This document shows positions 1-6,505 of a DNA stretch of 43,388 bases, one piece after another. Under the pieces are notes generated by a model, which was not told the origin of the DNA, did no database searches, and saw nothing but the letters and a program-made list of their open reading frames with translations. The translations under genes and the position numbers were made by a program. Each line of letters begins with the position of its first letter. Positions within the stretch are counted from its first letter, which is position 1. The DNA lies in the IMG/VR virus record IMGVR_UViG_3300045303_000112, positions 1-43,388 of that record; one strand, given 5' to 3'. Origin of the DNA: a virus.

Positions 1-1236
1 GCCGGAACGCTCACCCTCGCCGGGATTCAAAGCGCGATCACGCTCAACCCAAGCGGACGCTTCGAGTTCGTCAACTGGAATTTCTCAGGCGCCGCCGGCA
101 CGAAGAAGATGTACGGGGCGGACGGCAGGAATCCGGCCTTCGAGTTCGACGGCACGGTATTCGCGCCGATTCACACCGGCATGACGATTGACATGCCGCT
201 ATTCATCACGGCGCACAAGAATCAACTGTTCCTCTCGTTCCTGGGCTCGGTGCAGCACTCTGGACCTGGTACGCCGTTTATCTGGTCCGTCATCCTCGGC
301 GCGGCCGAGTTGGCGATGGGCGATACCGTAACCGGTTTTAGCGAGGAACCCGGTTTTACAGGAGGCGGCGCGCTTGCGATCTTTTGCCGGGCCAGGATCA
401 AGGTGCTCTACGGCAGCGGGGTTTCGGATTGGCAGTTGACCGACTACCGCGAGAACATCGGCGCCGTGGCCTACACGGCGCAGACGATGGCGCAGTCGGT
501 GTTCCTCGATGATCGCGGTGTCACCAATCTGGTGACGGTGCAGCGCTACGGCAACTTCTACCATGGCGTGCTGACGAATGCCGTGCGCAAAACCCTTGTC
601 GAACGAAGAACCACCGCATGCGCCTCCTGCGTGTCCTTCGACCTGTCGCAGTACCGGGTGTTCTTCACCTCGGGCTATGCCTACTTCATCACCATGATCG
701 GGGAGAAAATCGTCGGCATCGGGCAGATTCTCTACCCGAACGCGGTGCGCTGCATTGCGACCGGCCGTAAATCTGACGGTTCGGAAGAAATCATGTTCGG
801 CTCGGATAACGGTTTCGTCTTCCAGATGGAGCGGGGCACGAGCTTCGACGGCGAGCAGATCGAGGCGTATTTCAACCTCGCCTATAACTTCCAGAAGGCG
901 CCCCGGAACAAAAAGCATTACCGCAGGCTCGCGCTCGAAGTCACGGCATCGACCTACACCGAGTTCAACGTCGGCTACAGCCTGGGCTATGGGAATGCCG
1001 AAATCAGCCAGGCGCTCGACCAACTCAAGACGATGGACTTCTCGCCTGTCCGTTGGGATGCGTTCACGTGGGATGCGTTTTTTTGGGACGGCACGGAGCT
1101 TTTGCCGAAGACTGCGGACCTGGGCGGATCGGCTGAGAATATCTCGCTCGTGATTCGCAGCGTGTGCGACTACTGCGCAAATTTCACTGTGACCGCAGCC
1201 ATGATCCATTTTGAGATGCGCCGCGCACTGCGCTAA
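1..1236 (+). CDS. Phage tail/structural protein, 5' end cut by window edge
   Basis: The frame is open from base 1, so the first visible ATG at 109 is internal and the true start lies left of the window. 411 codons are visible, ending in TAA at 1234-1236. The sequence is aromatic- and glycine-rich with beta-type patterns, has no membrane segment, and carries a W-D-A-F-x-W-D-A-F-F-W-D run at about residues 350-360. It looks like a tail stabilisation or tail-tube accessory protein; placement before appendage and ejection genes supports this. It is followed after 13 bases by the next gene. The family cannot be named from sequence alone; being structural is inference from composition and neighbours. 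Confidence 0.6.
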   Translation, partial: AGTLTLAGIQSAITLNPSGRFEFVNWNFSGAAGTKKMYGADGRNPAFEFDGTVFAPIHTGMTIDMPLFITAHKNQLFLSFLGSVQHSGPGTPFIWSVILGAAELAMGDTVTGFSEEPGFTGGGALAIFCRARIKVLYGSGVSDWQLTDYRENIGAVAYTAQTMAQSVFLDDRGVTNLVTVQRYGNFYHGVLTNAVRKTLVERRTTACASCVSFDLSQYRVFFTSGYAYFITMIGEKIVGIGQILYPNAVRCIATGRKSDGSEEIMFGSDNGFVFQMERGTSFDGEQIEAYFNLAYNFQKAPRNKKHYRRLALEVTASTYTEFNVGYSLGYGNAEISQALDQLKTMDFSPVRWDAFTWDAFFWDGTELLPKTADLGGSAENISLVIRSVCDYCANFTVTAAMIHFEMRRALR

Positions 1237-1249
1237 AAAGGAGAAAATC

Positions 1250-1696
1250 ATTCCGAACAATTTTTTTAATCCTGATGGTAGCCCTTCTACTTCCTCCTTC
1301 GGCTCGTCCGCCACGATCAGGAACGATTTCAGCGCGATTGGCGCAGGATTCGACAAACTTGCACCTCTTACCGGCAATGCGCTGAAACTGGTAAGGGTCA
1401 ATGCCGCGGAAACATCATATGAACCAATAGCGGCAACGCCTGCGTCGTTGGGCTTGAATTTTGCTGATGCAGAAGTCGCAACGGGAGCAATTAACGGCGT
1501 GGGCGCTGTCGGAAACGCGGTATTCGTGCTAGCGAACATTCCGAATCCGGCAGCCAGTTGCTACGCCAAACACAAAGATGGACCAGACTTCCTTGGCGGC
1601 GGGATCAATTTCAATCTTGTAGGGAAAACGGCCACGTTCGTCGCTGGATCACTCCCGCAGGCAGGCGATCAGGTGTTTTGGTTCTATCGATACTAA
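1250..1696 (+). CDS. Small structural protein with apparent ATT start codon
   Basis: A strong GGAG ribosome binding site (1240-1243) is followed after six bases by ATT at 1250, which opens a 148-codon frame beginning x-PNNFFNPDGSPS, a typical phage protein N-terminus apart from the start codon. The only ATG upstream in frame is at 1211, inside the preceding gene, and would give the arginine/lysine-rich leader MRCAAHCAKKEK, which looks like out-of-frame translation. I therefore choose ATT, a rare initiator. The protein is small-residue rich with a C-terminal beta-like segment ending QVFWFYRY and probably belongs to the virion surface or tail. Product function is not recognised. Confidence 0.6.
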   Translation: MPNNFFNPDGSPSTSSFGSSATIRNDFSAIGAGFDKLAPLTGNALKLVRVNAAETSYEPIAATPASLGLNFADAEVATGAINGVGAVGNAVFVLANIPNPAASCYAKHKDGPDFLGGGINFNLVGKTATFVAGSLPQAGDQVFWFYRY

Positions 1697-1706
1697 GGAC
1701 GTCACG

Positions 1707-2552
1707 ATGCCATCTGGTTTGATTGCCAATGCCCTCAACACCGATCCGACGAAAACGCCCGTCTCTCCGGATAGCGGAAACGTTTATCAAGCTCAGGCGA
1801 CTGGGTACGATCCGTCGCTCCGCACGGTGGACCCGAGCACCCAAACCACGGCGGGCCAGCTTGCGGGACTTCTCGCAACCGATAACCCCGTGATGCAGCA
1901 AGCCCGCGCCGGCGCGATGCAGACCGCAAACCAGCGCGGCCTGCTCAATTCATCGATCGCAGCCGGGGCAGGGGAGAACGCCGTCATCCAGTCCGCGCTG
2001 CCGATCGCACAGTCGGACGCCGCCACCTACTCCAATGCCGCGGCAGCCAACCAGGGTGCCCAGAACACCGCCGGCCAGTTCAACGCGGGGAACGCGACCA
2101 GCGTCAACCTGGCCAATACCGGGGCGCTGAATGTGCCAGGCACCATCGGCACGCAGACGCAGGCGCAGAAGTCCCTCGCTGAGCAGGGCGCGCAGTTGCA
2201 GGCGGGCACCATCATCCCGGCCCAGACGCAGGCGCAGACGACGCTTCAAGCGCAGTCGGGCCAGATACAGCAGCAGTTGCAGACGCTGCGCGGCACCCAA
2301 GCGACGGACCTCGCCAACATCGAGGGGAACTTCAGGAGCCTGATCCAGACGAGCGCATCGGCGACCGGGTTCTATTCGGGCATCGTCGGGCAGATTTCCG
2401 CCGTGATGAACGACCCGAACACGAGCGCGGAGCAGAAGGGGAACACGATTACGAACCTGACCAGCATGCTGAATTCGGGGCTGTCGATCATTGGCAGTAT
2501 AGGTAACGTCGATTTATCCGCGCTCCTCAATTTTGCGCCGACGCCAACATAA
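1707..2552 (+). CDS. Probable internal virion/ejection-type protein
   Basis: 281 residues. The ATG at 1707 follows an AAGGA motif (1697-1701). Residues 1-75 contain a TVDPSTQTTAGQLAGLLA segment followed by DNPVMQQARAGAMQTANQRG, a pattern I associate with a widespread podophage virion protein. The middle is dominated by Gln, Ala and Asn and is predicted helical, and the C-terminal 60 residues are Ser/Asn/Gly rich. There is no signal peptide or catalytic motif. It lies in a run of low-complexity Ala/Gln-rich genes that precede the giant gene, an arrangement typical of ejection proteins. The exact role is inference. Confidence 0.6.
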   Translation: MPSGLIANALNTDPTKTPVSPDSGNVYQAQATGYDPSLRTVDPSTQTTAGQLAGLLATDNPVMQQARAGAMQTANQRGLLNSSIAAGAGENAVIQSALPIAQSDAATYSNAAAANQGAQNTAGQFNAGNATSVNLANTGALNVPGTIGTQTQAQKSLAEQGAQLQAGTIIPAQTQAQTTLQAQSGQIQQQLQTLRGTQATDLANIEGNFRSLIQTSASATGFYSGIVGQISAVMNDPNTSAEQKGNTITNLTSMLNSGLSIIGSIGNVDLSALLNFAPTPT

Positions 2553-2561
2553 GGATAAACC

Positions 2562-4100
2562 ATGGCACCTCCCAGTTTGATTGGCGCACGCTTGGCGCAG
2601 CCATCGGCGATTTCGGGCGGACAGGCGCGGCCAACTGCTGCTGCTCCAGCAGCAACGCTCGAAAACGTGCTCGCTCAGAACATCTACGGCATCGGCTATT
2701 CCCCTGGATACGCCTACGATGGCGAGGGCACCGTAACGGGATATGACCCATCGAAGAACACGCCCACGAACGATCCGCGGATCGCGCAGCTTGCGGCCAT
2801 GATTCGTTCAGCAGCGGGGCCGAACTATATCCCCGATGCCGCGACGCTCGCCAAGATCAACACTCTCACCACGCAGCAGTACCAGAGCAGCGGCGGGAAA
2901 GCGTCAGCGGGGAATACGCCTGCGACGGTGTTCCGGCTGATTAGCTCGACCGACCCGCAGTTGCAGCAGGCATACAAAGGCTTCGTTGCGACCCCGCAGG
3001 GCGCGCAGTTGGCGCAGCAGGGCCAGCAGGGACTAGACTACAAAGCACCATCTGGCAGCGGTAACGTGTTCGGGCCTGGCCTTGGAGGTATTTTGGGAGG
3101 GCTTGCAGCGGGTGCAGCGTTCCTGCCGGCGGCGGCGGGCGCGTTTGGTGCTGGTGCGCTCGGCGCGGGCGAGACAGCGGGACTTGGCAGCGGAATCACA
3201 GACGAAATGCTGCTCACCGGACAAGCGGCGGGCGCAGGCGGTACAGCGGCGGGCGAAGTTTCGAGCGGATTTTCAGGCATGGGTGCGGGGGCATTCGGTG
3301 CTGGCGTTCCTGCTGCTGTCGGGGCTGCCGCAGGTGGAGCAGCCGGCGGGGCGGCAGGTGGCGCTGCCGCAGGCGAGGTAGCGGGCGGAGCGGCGGGCGG
3401 TACAGCCACAGGCGCCCCGACAACCACCGAAGGGCTTGCCGCACCGGCCGCCGCACCAGCACCCACGCCGGTTACGCCGACGACACCGCCAGCGGGCAGC
3501 TTCGACACCGGCGGCTTTCAGAGCGTGTTCGATCAGGTCGCGGGGAATTCAACCAGCGCAGCCGCGCCAGCAGCAGGCGGGACCGGAACCACTCTTGCCA
3601 CCGAGACGCCAGCCGTCGCGCAGCCATCGCTCGCCGAGGGCACGGCGCAGACCGGGCTGAGCGGCACCGCGCCCACGCCGCAGTCCTTCCTCAATCCTGA
3701 ATTGGCCGATCCGACCGCCGGGATTGGCGATACCTCGGCGTTGGGGACCGGCACGGCGTCTTCGGGCGGTGGGCTCATCGACCAAGCGATGAAGTTCGCC
3801 GATCTTCACCCTGGGGCCGCAACGGCGCTCGGAACAGTGGCGGGAGGGGCCATTGGCGGTCTGGGCAAGGGCGCTGCCGAAGTCATCGCTGCCAACAAAA
3901 AAGCCGAGTCAGACAAGGCGCTGATCGATGCGAAACGGCAGGCCGATCTGGACCTTTTGAGCGGAAGAACTGCGCTCGCGCAGGCCAATTCTTTTAAGGG
4001 CAGCATCCCGTTTTCAGCCGCGCCGGGGCAGGTGTTGCGCCGGCCGGATGGCACACCCGTTTTTTCCGCGAACGGCTTGATCGGAAGTCGCGTTAGTTAA
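2562..4100 (+). CDS. Gly/Ala-rich virion-associated protein
   Basis: 512 residues. AAGGA (2551-2555) lies six bases before the ATG. Residues 1-165 are ordered-looking; residues about 170-300 are extreme Gly/Ala repeats (blocks such as AAGGAAGGAAGGAA), residues 300-400 are Pro/Thr/Ala linker, and a second Gly-rich hydrophobic patch (ATALGTVAGGAIGGLGKG) near residue 425 is followed by a charged helix. Glycine-rich hydrophobic stretches of this kind are common in phage ejection proteins that interact with the envelope. No enzymatic motif is seen. The gene ends 19 bases before the convergent end of the leftward DUF5710-like gene. Confidence 0.6.
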   Translation: MAPPSLIGARLAQPSAISGGQARPTAAAPAATLENVLAQNIYGIGYSPGYAYDGEGTVTGYDPSKNTPTNDPRIAQLAAMIRSAAGPNYIPDAATLAKINTLTTQQYQSSGGKASAGNTPATVFRLISSTDPQLQQAYKGFVATPQGAQLAQQGQQGLDYKAPSGSGNVFGPGLGGILGGLAAGAAFLPAAAGAFGAGALGAGETAGLGSGITDEMLLTGQAAGAGGTAAGEVSSGFSGMGAGAFGAGVPAAVGAAAGGAAGGAAGGAAAGEVAGGAAGGTATGAPTTTEGLAAPAAAPAPTPVTPTTPPAGSFDTGGFQSVFDQVAGNSTSAAAPAAGGTGTTLATETPAVAQPSLAEGTAQTGLSGTAPTPQSFLNPELADPTAGIGDTSALGTGTASSGGGLIDQAMKFADLHPGAATALGTVAGGAIGGLGKGAAEVIAANKKAESDKALIDAKRQADLDLLSGRTALAQANSFKGSIPFSAAPGQVLRRPDGTPVFSANGLIGSRVS

Positions 4101-4119
4101 TATGGGGAACGCCCAAGGT

Positions 4120-4326
4120 CTAGGAAGTCCGCCTGTTCTTCCTGCTCCTCTTTTTGCGCTTGAGCTTGCGCCAGGCGACGGCCAACTCCTTCGGCAACCA
4201 TTCTTTGAATTGCTCAAGGTCAATACCGTCAGGCACGTACCATTGTTTCCTACTCATGTCGAACCTGGCTCCGAGCGCCTTTGCGCGGTCCTTTTCAAAG
4301 ATCATTACGTTGATGTACGTCTTCAT
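4120..4326 (-). CDS. DUF5710-like small basic protein, moron-type gene
   Basis: 68 residues on the opposite strand to every neighbour. The N-terminal 45 residues have the pattern EKDRAKALGARFD...KQWYVPDGIDL..F..WLP, which I recognise as DUF5710, a small fold seen in phage proteins and appended to conjugative primases. The C-terminal 17 residues are almost all Lys/Arg (KLKRKKRSRKNRR), suggesting nucleic-acid binding. Start chosen at 4326 because the longer frame lacks family similarity. It is reached by leftward transcription from the promoter at 4658-4688 only if transcripts pass the hairpin at 4508-4599. Opposite orientation and isolation suggest independent acquisition. Confidence 0.75.
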   Translation of the reverse strand: MKTYINVMIFEKDRAKALGARFDMSRKQWYVPDGIDLEQFKEWLPKELAVAWRKLKRKKRSRKNRRTS

Positions 4327-4507
4327 GCGCGATCCCAAAGAACCGGCTCTTTCCCTCTTCTGAGCGCCCAGGCGCCAAGTAATCAAGGTACTCGTTTGCC
4401 CTCATTGAGGACCGTGTTGATAGCCGGTAGATCAGAGCACGGATTCTCTCTGTCCTGGGTTCACCCGAGATACGGTATGAAGCTAACGCGCCCTGACGGC
4501 GCGGCGC

Positions 4508-4599
4508 AAAGAAAAACCCCTACGGCTGGGTTCCGAGTCGCGGTCGAAAAGAGCAGACACCGAGTTGCTCAACACGACCGAAACCCATGCGTAGGGGTT
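4508..4599 (-). terminator. Long hairpin with trailing T-run (minus strand)
   Basis: The 10-bp outer arms are at 4515-4524 and 4590-4599, with imperfect inner pairing. On the minus strand the outer stem runs directly into five T then C and three T. It would terminate leftward transcription from the promoter at 4658-4688. On the plus strand it is followed only by CGTTTTCG, so termination there would be weaker. Confidence 0.6.
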
Positions 4600-4651
4600 C
4601 GTTTTCGATGTCATTTCGCGTTTCGACACGCGGCTCGTCCTTGCTCCGAGC
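4508..4651 (-). ncRNA. Candidate small RNA: promoter, long hairpin, U-run
   Basis: A transcript begun about seven bases after the TATAAT at 4658-4663 would run leftward through a long stem and stop at a U-rich run. The outer stem pairs AACCCCTACG (4515-4524) with CGTAGGGGTT (4590-4599) perfectly and is extended inward by TGGGTT/AACCCA pairing and CGGTCG/CGACCG. The stem is followed on the minus strand by TTTTTCTTT. There is no convincing ORF inside. Promoter, structure and terminator in about 145 bases is the layout of a small regulatory RNA; function and family are unknown, and it could alternatively be an attenuator for the DUF5710-like gene. Confidence 0.5.
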
Positions 4652-4657
4652 GAGGCA

Positions 4658-4688
4658 ATTATAGCGCAGTATTCTGAACGGCTGTCAA
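4658..4688 (-). promoter_or_regulatory. Sigma-70-type promoter, perfect hexamers, 19-bp spacer
   Basis: On the minus strand TTGACA (forward 4683-4688) is followed after 19 bases by TATAAT (forward 4658-4663). Both hexamers match consensus exactly; the spacer is two bases longer than optimal. It points leftward at the long hairpin and the DUF5710-like gene, against the direction of the structural genes. Confidence 0.6.
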
Positions 4689-4698
4689 GCGGGAAACG

Positions 4699-4803
4699 TT
4701 TGGTTTGGTTTTCAGGTTCTCTCTTAATGGGTTTGAAGTAGGAAAATGCCTTCACGAGTCTGAGGGTTTACGGTCTGAGCATGGAACAGTGCTCGGTGAC
4801 GCT
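4699..4803 (+). promoter_or_regulatory. Repeated leader element, copy A (before gene at 4819)
   Basis: This 105-base element matches, in reverse complement, the leader of the ERF gene (35004-35108). Shared parts are TTTGGTTTGGTTTT, then TTAATGGGTTTGA and GAAAATGCCTT (to about 4752), a 38-base variable part, and the exact 15-mer GTGCTCGGTGACGCT (4789-4803). The start codon of the structural gene follows 15 bases later. A third copy of the first half lies at 28700-28750. Its position just before start codons suggests a phage-specific promoter or leader; the mechanism is inference. Confidence 0.6.
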
Positions 4804-4818
4804 ACGGAGTAAGCAAAG

Positions 4819-5355
4819 ATGCCAGGATTAATTCAAAGCAGGATGCAGCCGCAACCCGACGAAGAACAAGGCGAGCAGCCCGGCGCCCCAGACGAGACCG
4901 AGGGCACCGAGCAGCCCGGCCAGCCGCAGCCAGGCGGTCAACAGGACTTCGAGCGCGTCGTCATTGCCGGCATGAAAGCGATCTACGCCGAGGGCGTCTC
5001 CGAGCAGTTGATCCAGATGATGCAAAAGGCGCAGAACCCGGCGCAGGGGCTTGCTACGGCGACCGCGCTGATTATGGGTGAGCTTGTGCGCCAGTCGCAG
5101 GGGTCGATGCCGCCGCAGGTGGTTCAGCCTGCGATGATGGACATCATGCGTTTCATCGGTGAACTTGCCGAGGCGGCGAAGATTCTGGACTCGACGCCGC
5201 AGTTGATCCAGCAGGCTTTGCCGATGGCCGCGCAAATGCTCCAGCAGGCGCAGCAGCAGGGCGCCCAGGCGCAGGCGCAACCGGGCGGCGCGCAGCCGCA
5301 ACCTCAGATGCCGCCGGCAGCGGCGCAACCTCAACCGCAACCAACTGGATACTGA
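4819..5355 (+). CDS. Gln/Pro-rich virion-associated protein
   Basis: 178 residues. The N-terminal 45 residues are acidic and Pro/Gln/Gly rich, the middle (about 45-150) is a helical Gln/Ala/Met-rich domain without charge clusters, and the C-terminus is a Pro-Gln-Ala tail. There are no membrane or catalytic motifs. The leader is the repeated 105-base element; a GGAG sits 12 bases before the ATG, far for a ribosome binding site. It ends one base before the next ATG (TGACATG), so the two are translationally linked. Placed with the ejection-type genes; specific function not recognised. Confidence 0.6.
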   Translation: MPGLIQSRMQPQPDEEQGEQPGAPDETEGTEQPGQPQPGGQQDFERVVIAGMKAIYAEGVSEQLIQMMQKAQNPAQGLATATALIMGELVRQSQGSMPPQVVQPAMMDIMRFIGELAEAAKILDSTPQLIQQALPMAAQMLQQAQQQGAQAQAQPGGAQPQPQMPPAAAQPQPQPTGY

Positions 5356-5356
5356 C

Positions 5357-6505
5357 ATGGCCGGAATTCTCGGAATGGCGTTGGCCAGATCAGTTGAAGG
5401 TCTCGGACAGGCCGGCGAAGCAGTCGGTCTCCAAGCCCAGAAGCAACTGGGCGAACTCGACCTCGACAAAGAGCGGCAAGCGGCTATCGCGGCCCGCGAG
5501 GAAACGCTTGCCCGCCTCCAATCGAGCTTGAAGATGGAAACCGCGCAGCCGCTCGCAGACATCGAGACCGCGGGCAAGATCAAAGTCGCGCAGAACACGC
5601 CGCGTCTTGTGCCAGAAGGGGTGACGGAGCGCATGCCTGGGGTGTCCGACTTCACCGCGCCGAAGACTGCGGTGCCCGAAGCGCCTGGGCAGGTTGAATT
5701 GCGAGCCGCGCAGTCGAAGAACTACGAAGCGCTCACCAAGCGCTGGAACGCCGAAGCCGACGCCATCTCGGAAGGCTTGAAGTACGGCAAAGCCCAAAAG
5801 CCGGTGATGCCCAAGATTTCGGTGGAGAAAGATGCCGACGGGAATCCGTACATGGTCGATCAGAATACCGGGGCCATCGGCGTCATCCGGCCAGGTGCGC
5901 CGGCCAAGCCGGAAGTCGGGCATTGGTTCTCGGCGAACGAACCGGCGACGCCAGCCGGCGCCCCGAGGGTGGATTGGAACCTGAACGGGCAACCGCTTGC
6001 GAACGGTCTCTCTGACGCTTACCCTGAGATCGCGGGCAAACTTCGAGGCGCGGTCCCTGCTGCTGGCTCTGCTGGCGCCCCGCCTGCTGCCGCGATCGAG
6101 CGCTTGAAGGCGAACGCGGACAACCCGAAAGCCAGGACCGACTTTGATGCGGTATTCGGCGCCGGCAAGGCCGATGCGATTCTCAACGCGCCTACAGCAA
6201 CGCCCGCAGCGCCCAAGACGCCAGCGAGGCCCGCTGCGCTTGTCACCCCGCGCATGGCGCAGCCCGCGCAGCCTGATATTCCCGCCGGGACCGATGTCGA
6301 TGCCGCGCGCAATGCGGTCTCTGCGGCAAGAGCGAAGCTCCAGACCTACGGCACCTTGAAGGCGAAGCAAGACCCGGCTGGTTTCGAGCAGGCGAAAAGA
6401 GACCTGGAGGACGCGCAAGGCAAGGCCGATCAGGCGCTTCAAGCCTACCAGCAGGCGCTCAGCGCGCCGACTGGCGCAGTGATTGGGTCAATCCGTAATC
6501 GGTGA
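5357..6505 (+). CDS. Probable ejection/internal virion protein with coiled coil
   Basis: 382 residues. The N-terminus (MAGILGMALARSVEGLGQAG) is an amphipathic Gly/Ala-rich helix; residues about 25-75 are a charged coiled coil; the middle is Pro/Ala-rich linker with a short ordered patch (EKDADGNPYMVDQNTGAIGV, about residues 155-174); and residues 310-365 form a second coiled coil rich in Ala, Gln and Lys. Its stop overlaps the GTG start of the giant gene (GTGA at 6502-6505), implying coupled translation. A virion role is inferred from composition and position. Confidence 0.6.
   Translation: MAGILGMALARSVEGLGQAGEAVGLQAQKQLGELDLDKERQAAIAAREETLARLQSSLKMETAQPLADIETAGKIKVAQNTPRLVPEGVTERMPGVSDFTAPKTAVPEAPGQVELRAAQSKNYEALTKRWNAEADAISEGLKYGKAQKPVMPKISVEKDADGNPYMVDQNTGAIGVIRPGAPAKPEVGHWFSANEPATPAGAPRVDWNLNGQPLANGLSDAYPEIAGKLRGAVPAAGSAGAPPAAAIERLKANADNPKARTDFDAVFGAGKADAILNAPTATPAAPKTPARPAALVTPRMAQPAQPDIPAGTDVDAARNAVSAARAKLQTYGTLKAKQDPAGFEQAKRDLEDAQGKADQALQAYQQALSAPTGAVIGSIRNR

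Larger units (their letters stand above)
4387..4657. other. Noncoding segment between DUF5710-like gene and structural gene
   Basis: Two ORFs cross this stretch (plus strand 4102-4677 and minus strand 4483-4755), but both run through the perfect hairpin arms and have arginine/serine-rich, coding-poor translations. I read the stretch as noncoding: the 5' region of the leftward gene, a GC-rich inverted pair CGCGCC/GGCGCG near 4490-4505, and the candidate small RNA. Confidence 0.5.

Noticed and set aside
199-1539. 446-codon minus-strand frame across the first two genes
   Set aside because: It spans two plus-strand genes and their intergenic ribosome binding site, with biased composition and no start signal.
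4102-4755. Overlapping ORFs on both strands (plus 4102-4677, minus 4483-4755)
   Set aside because: They run through perfect hairpin arms and a promoter; the translations are Arg/Ser-rich without domain features, and the minus ORF starts upstream of the mapped promoter motif.
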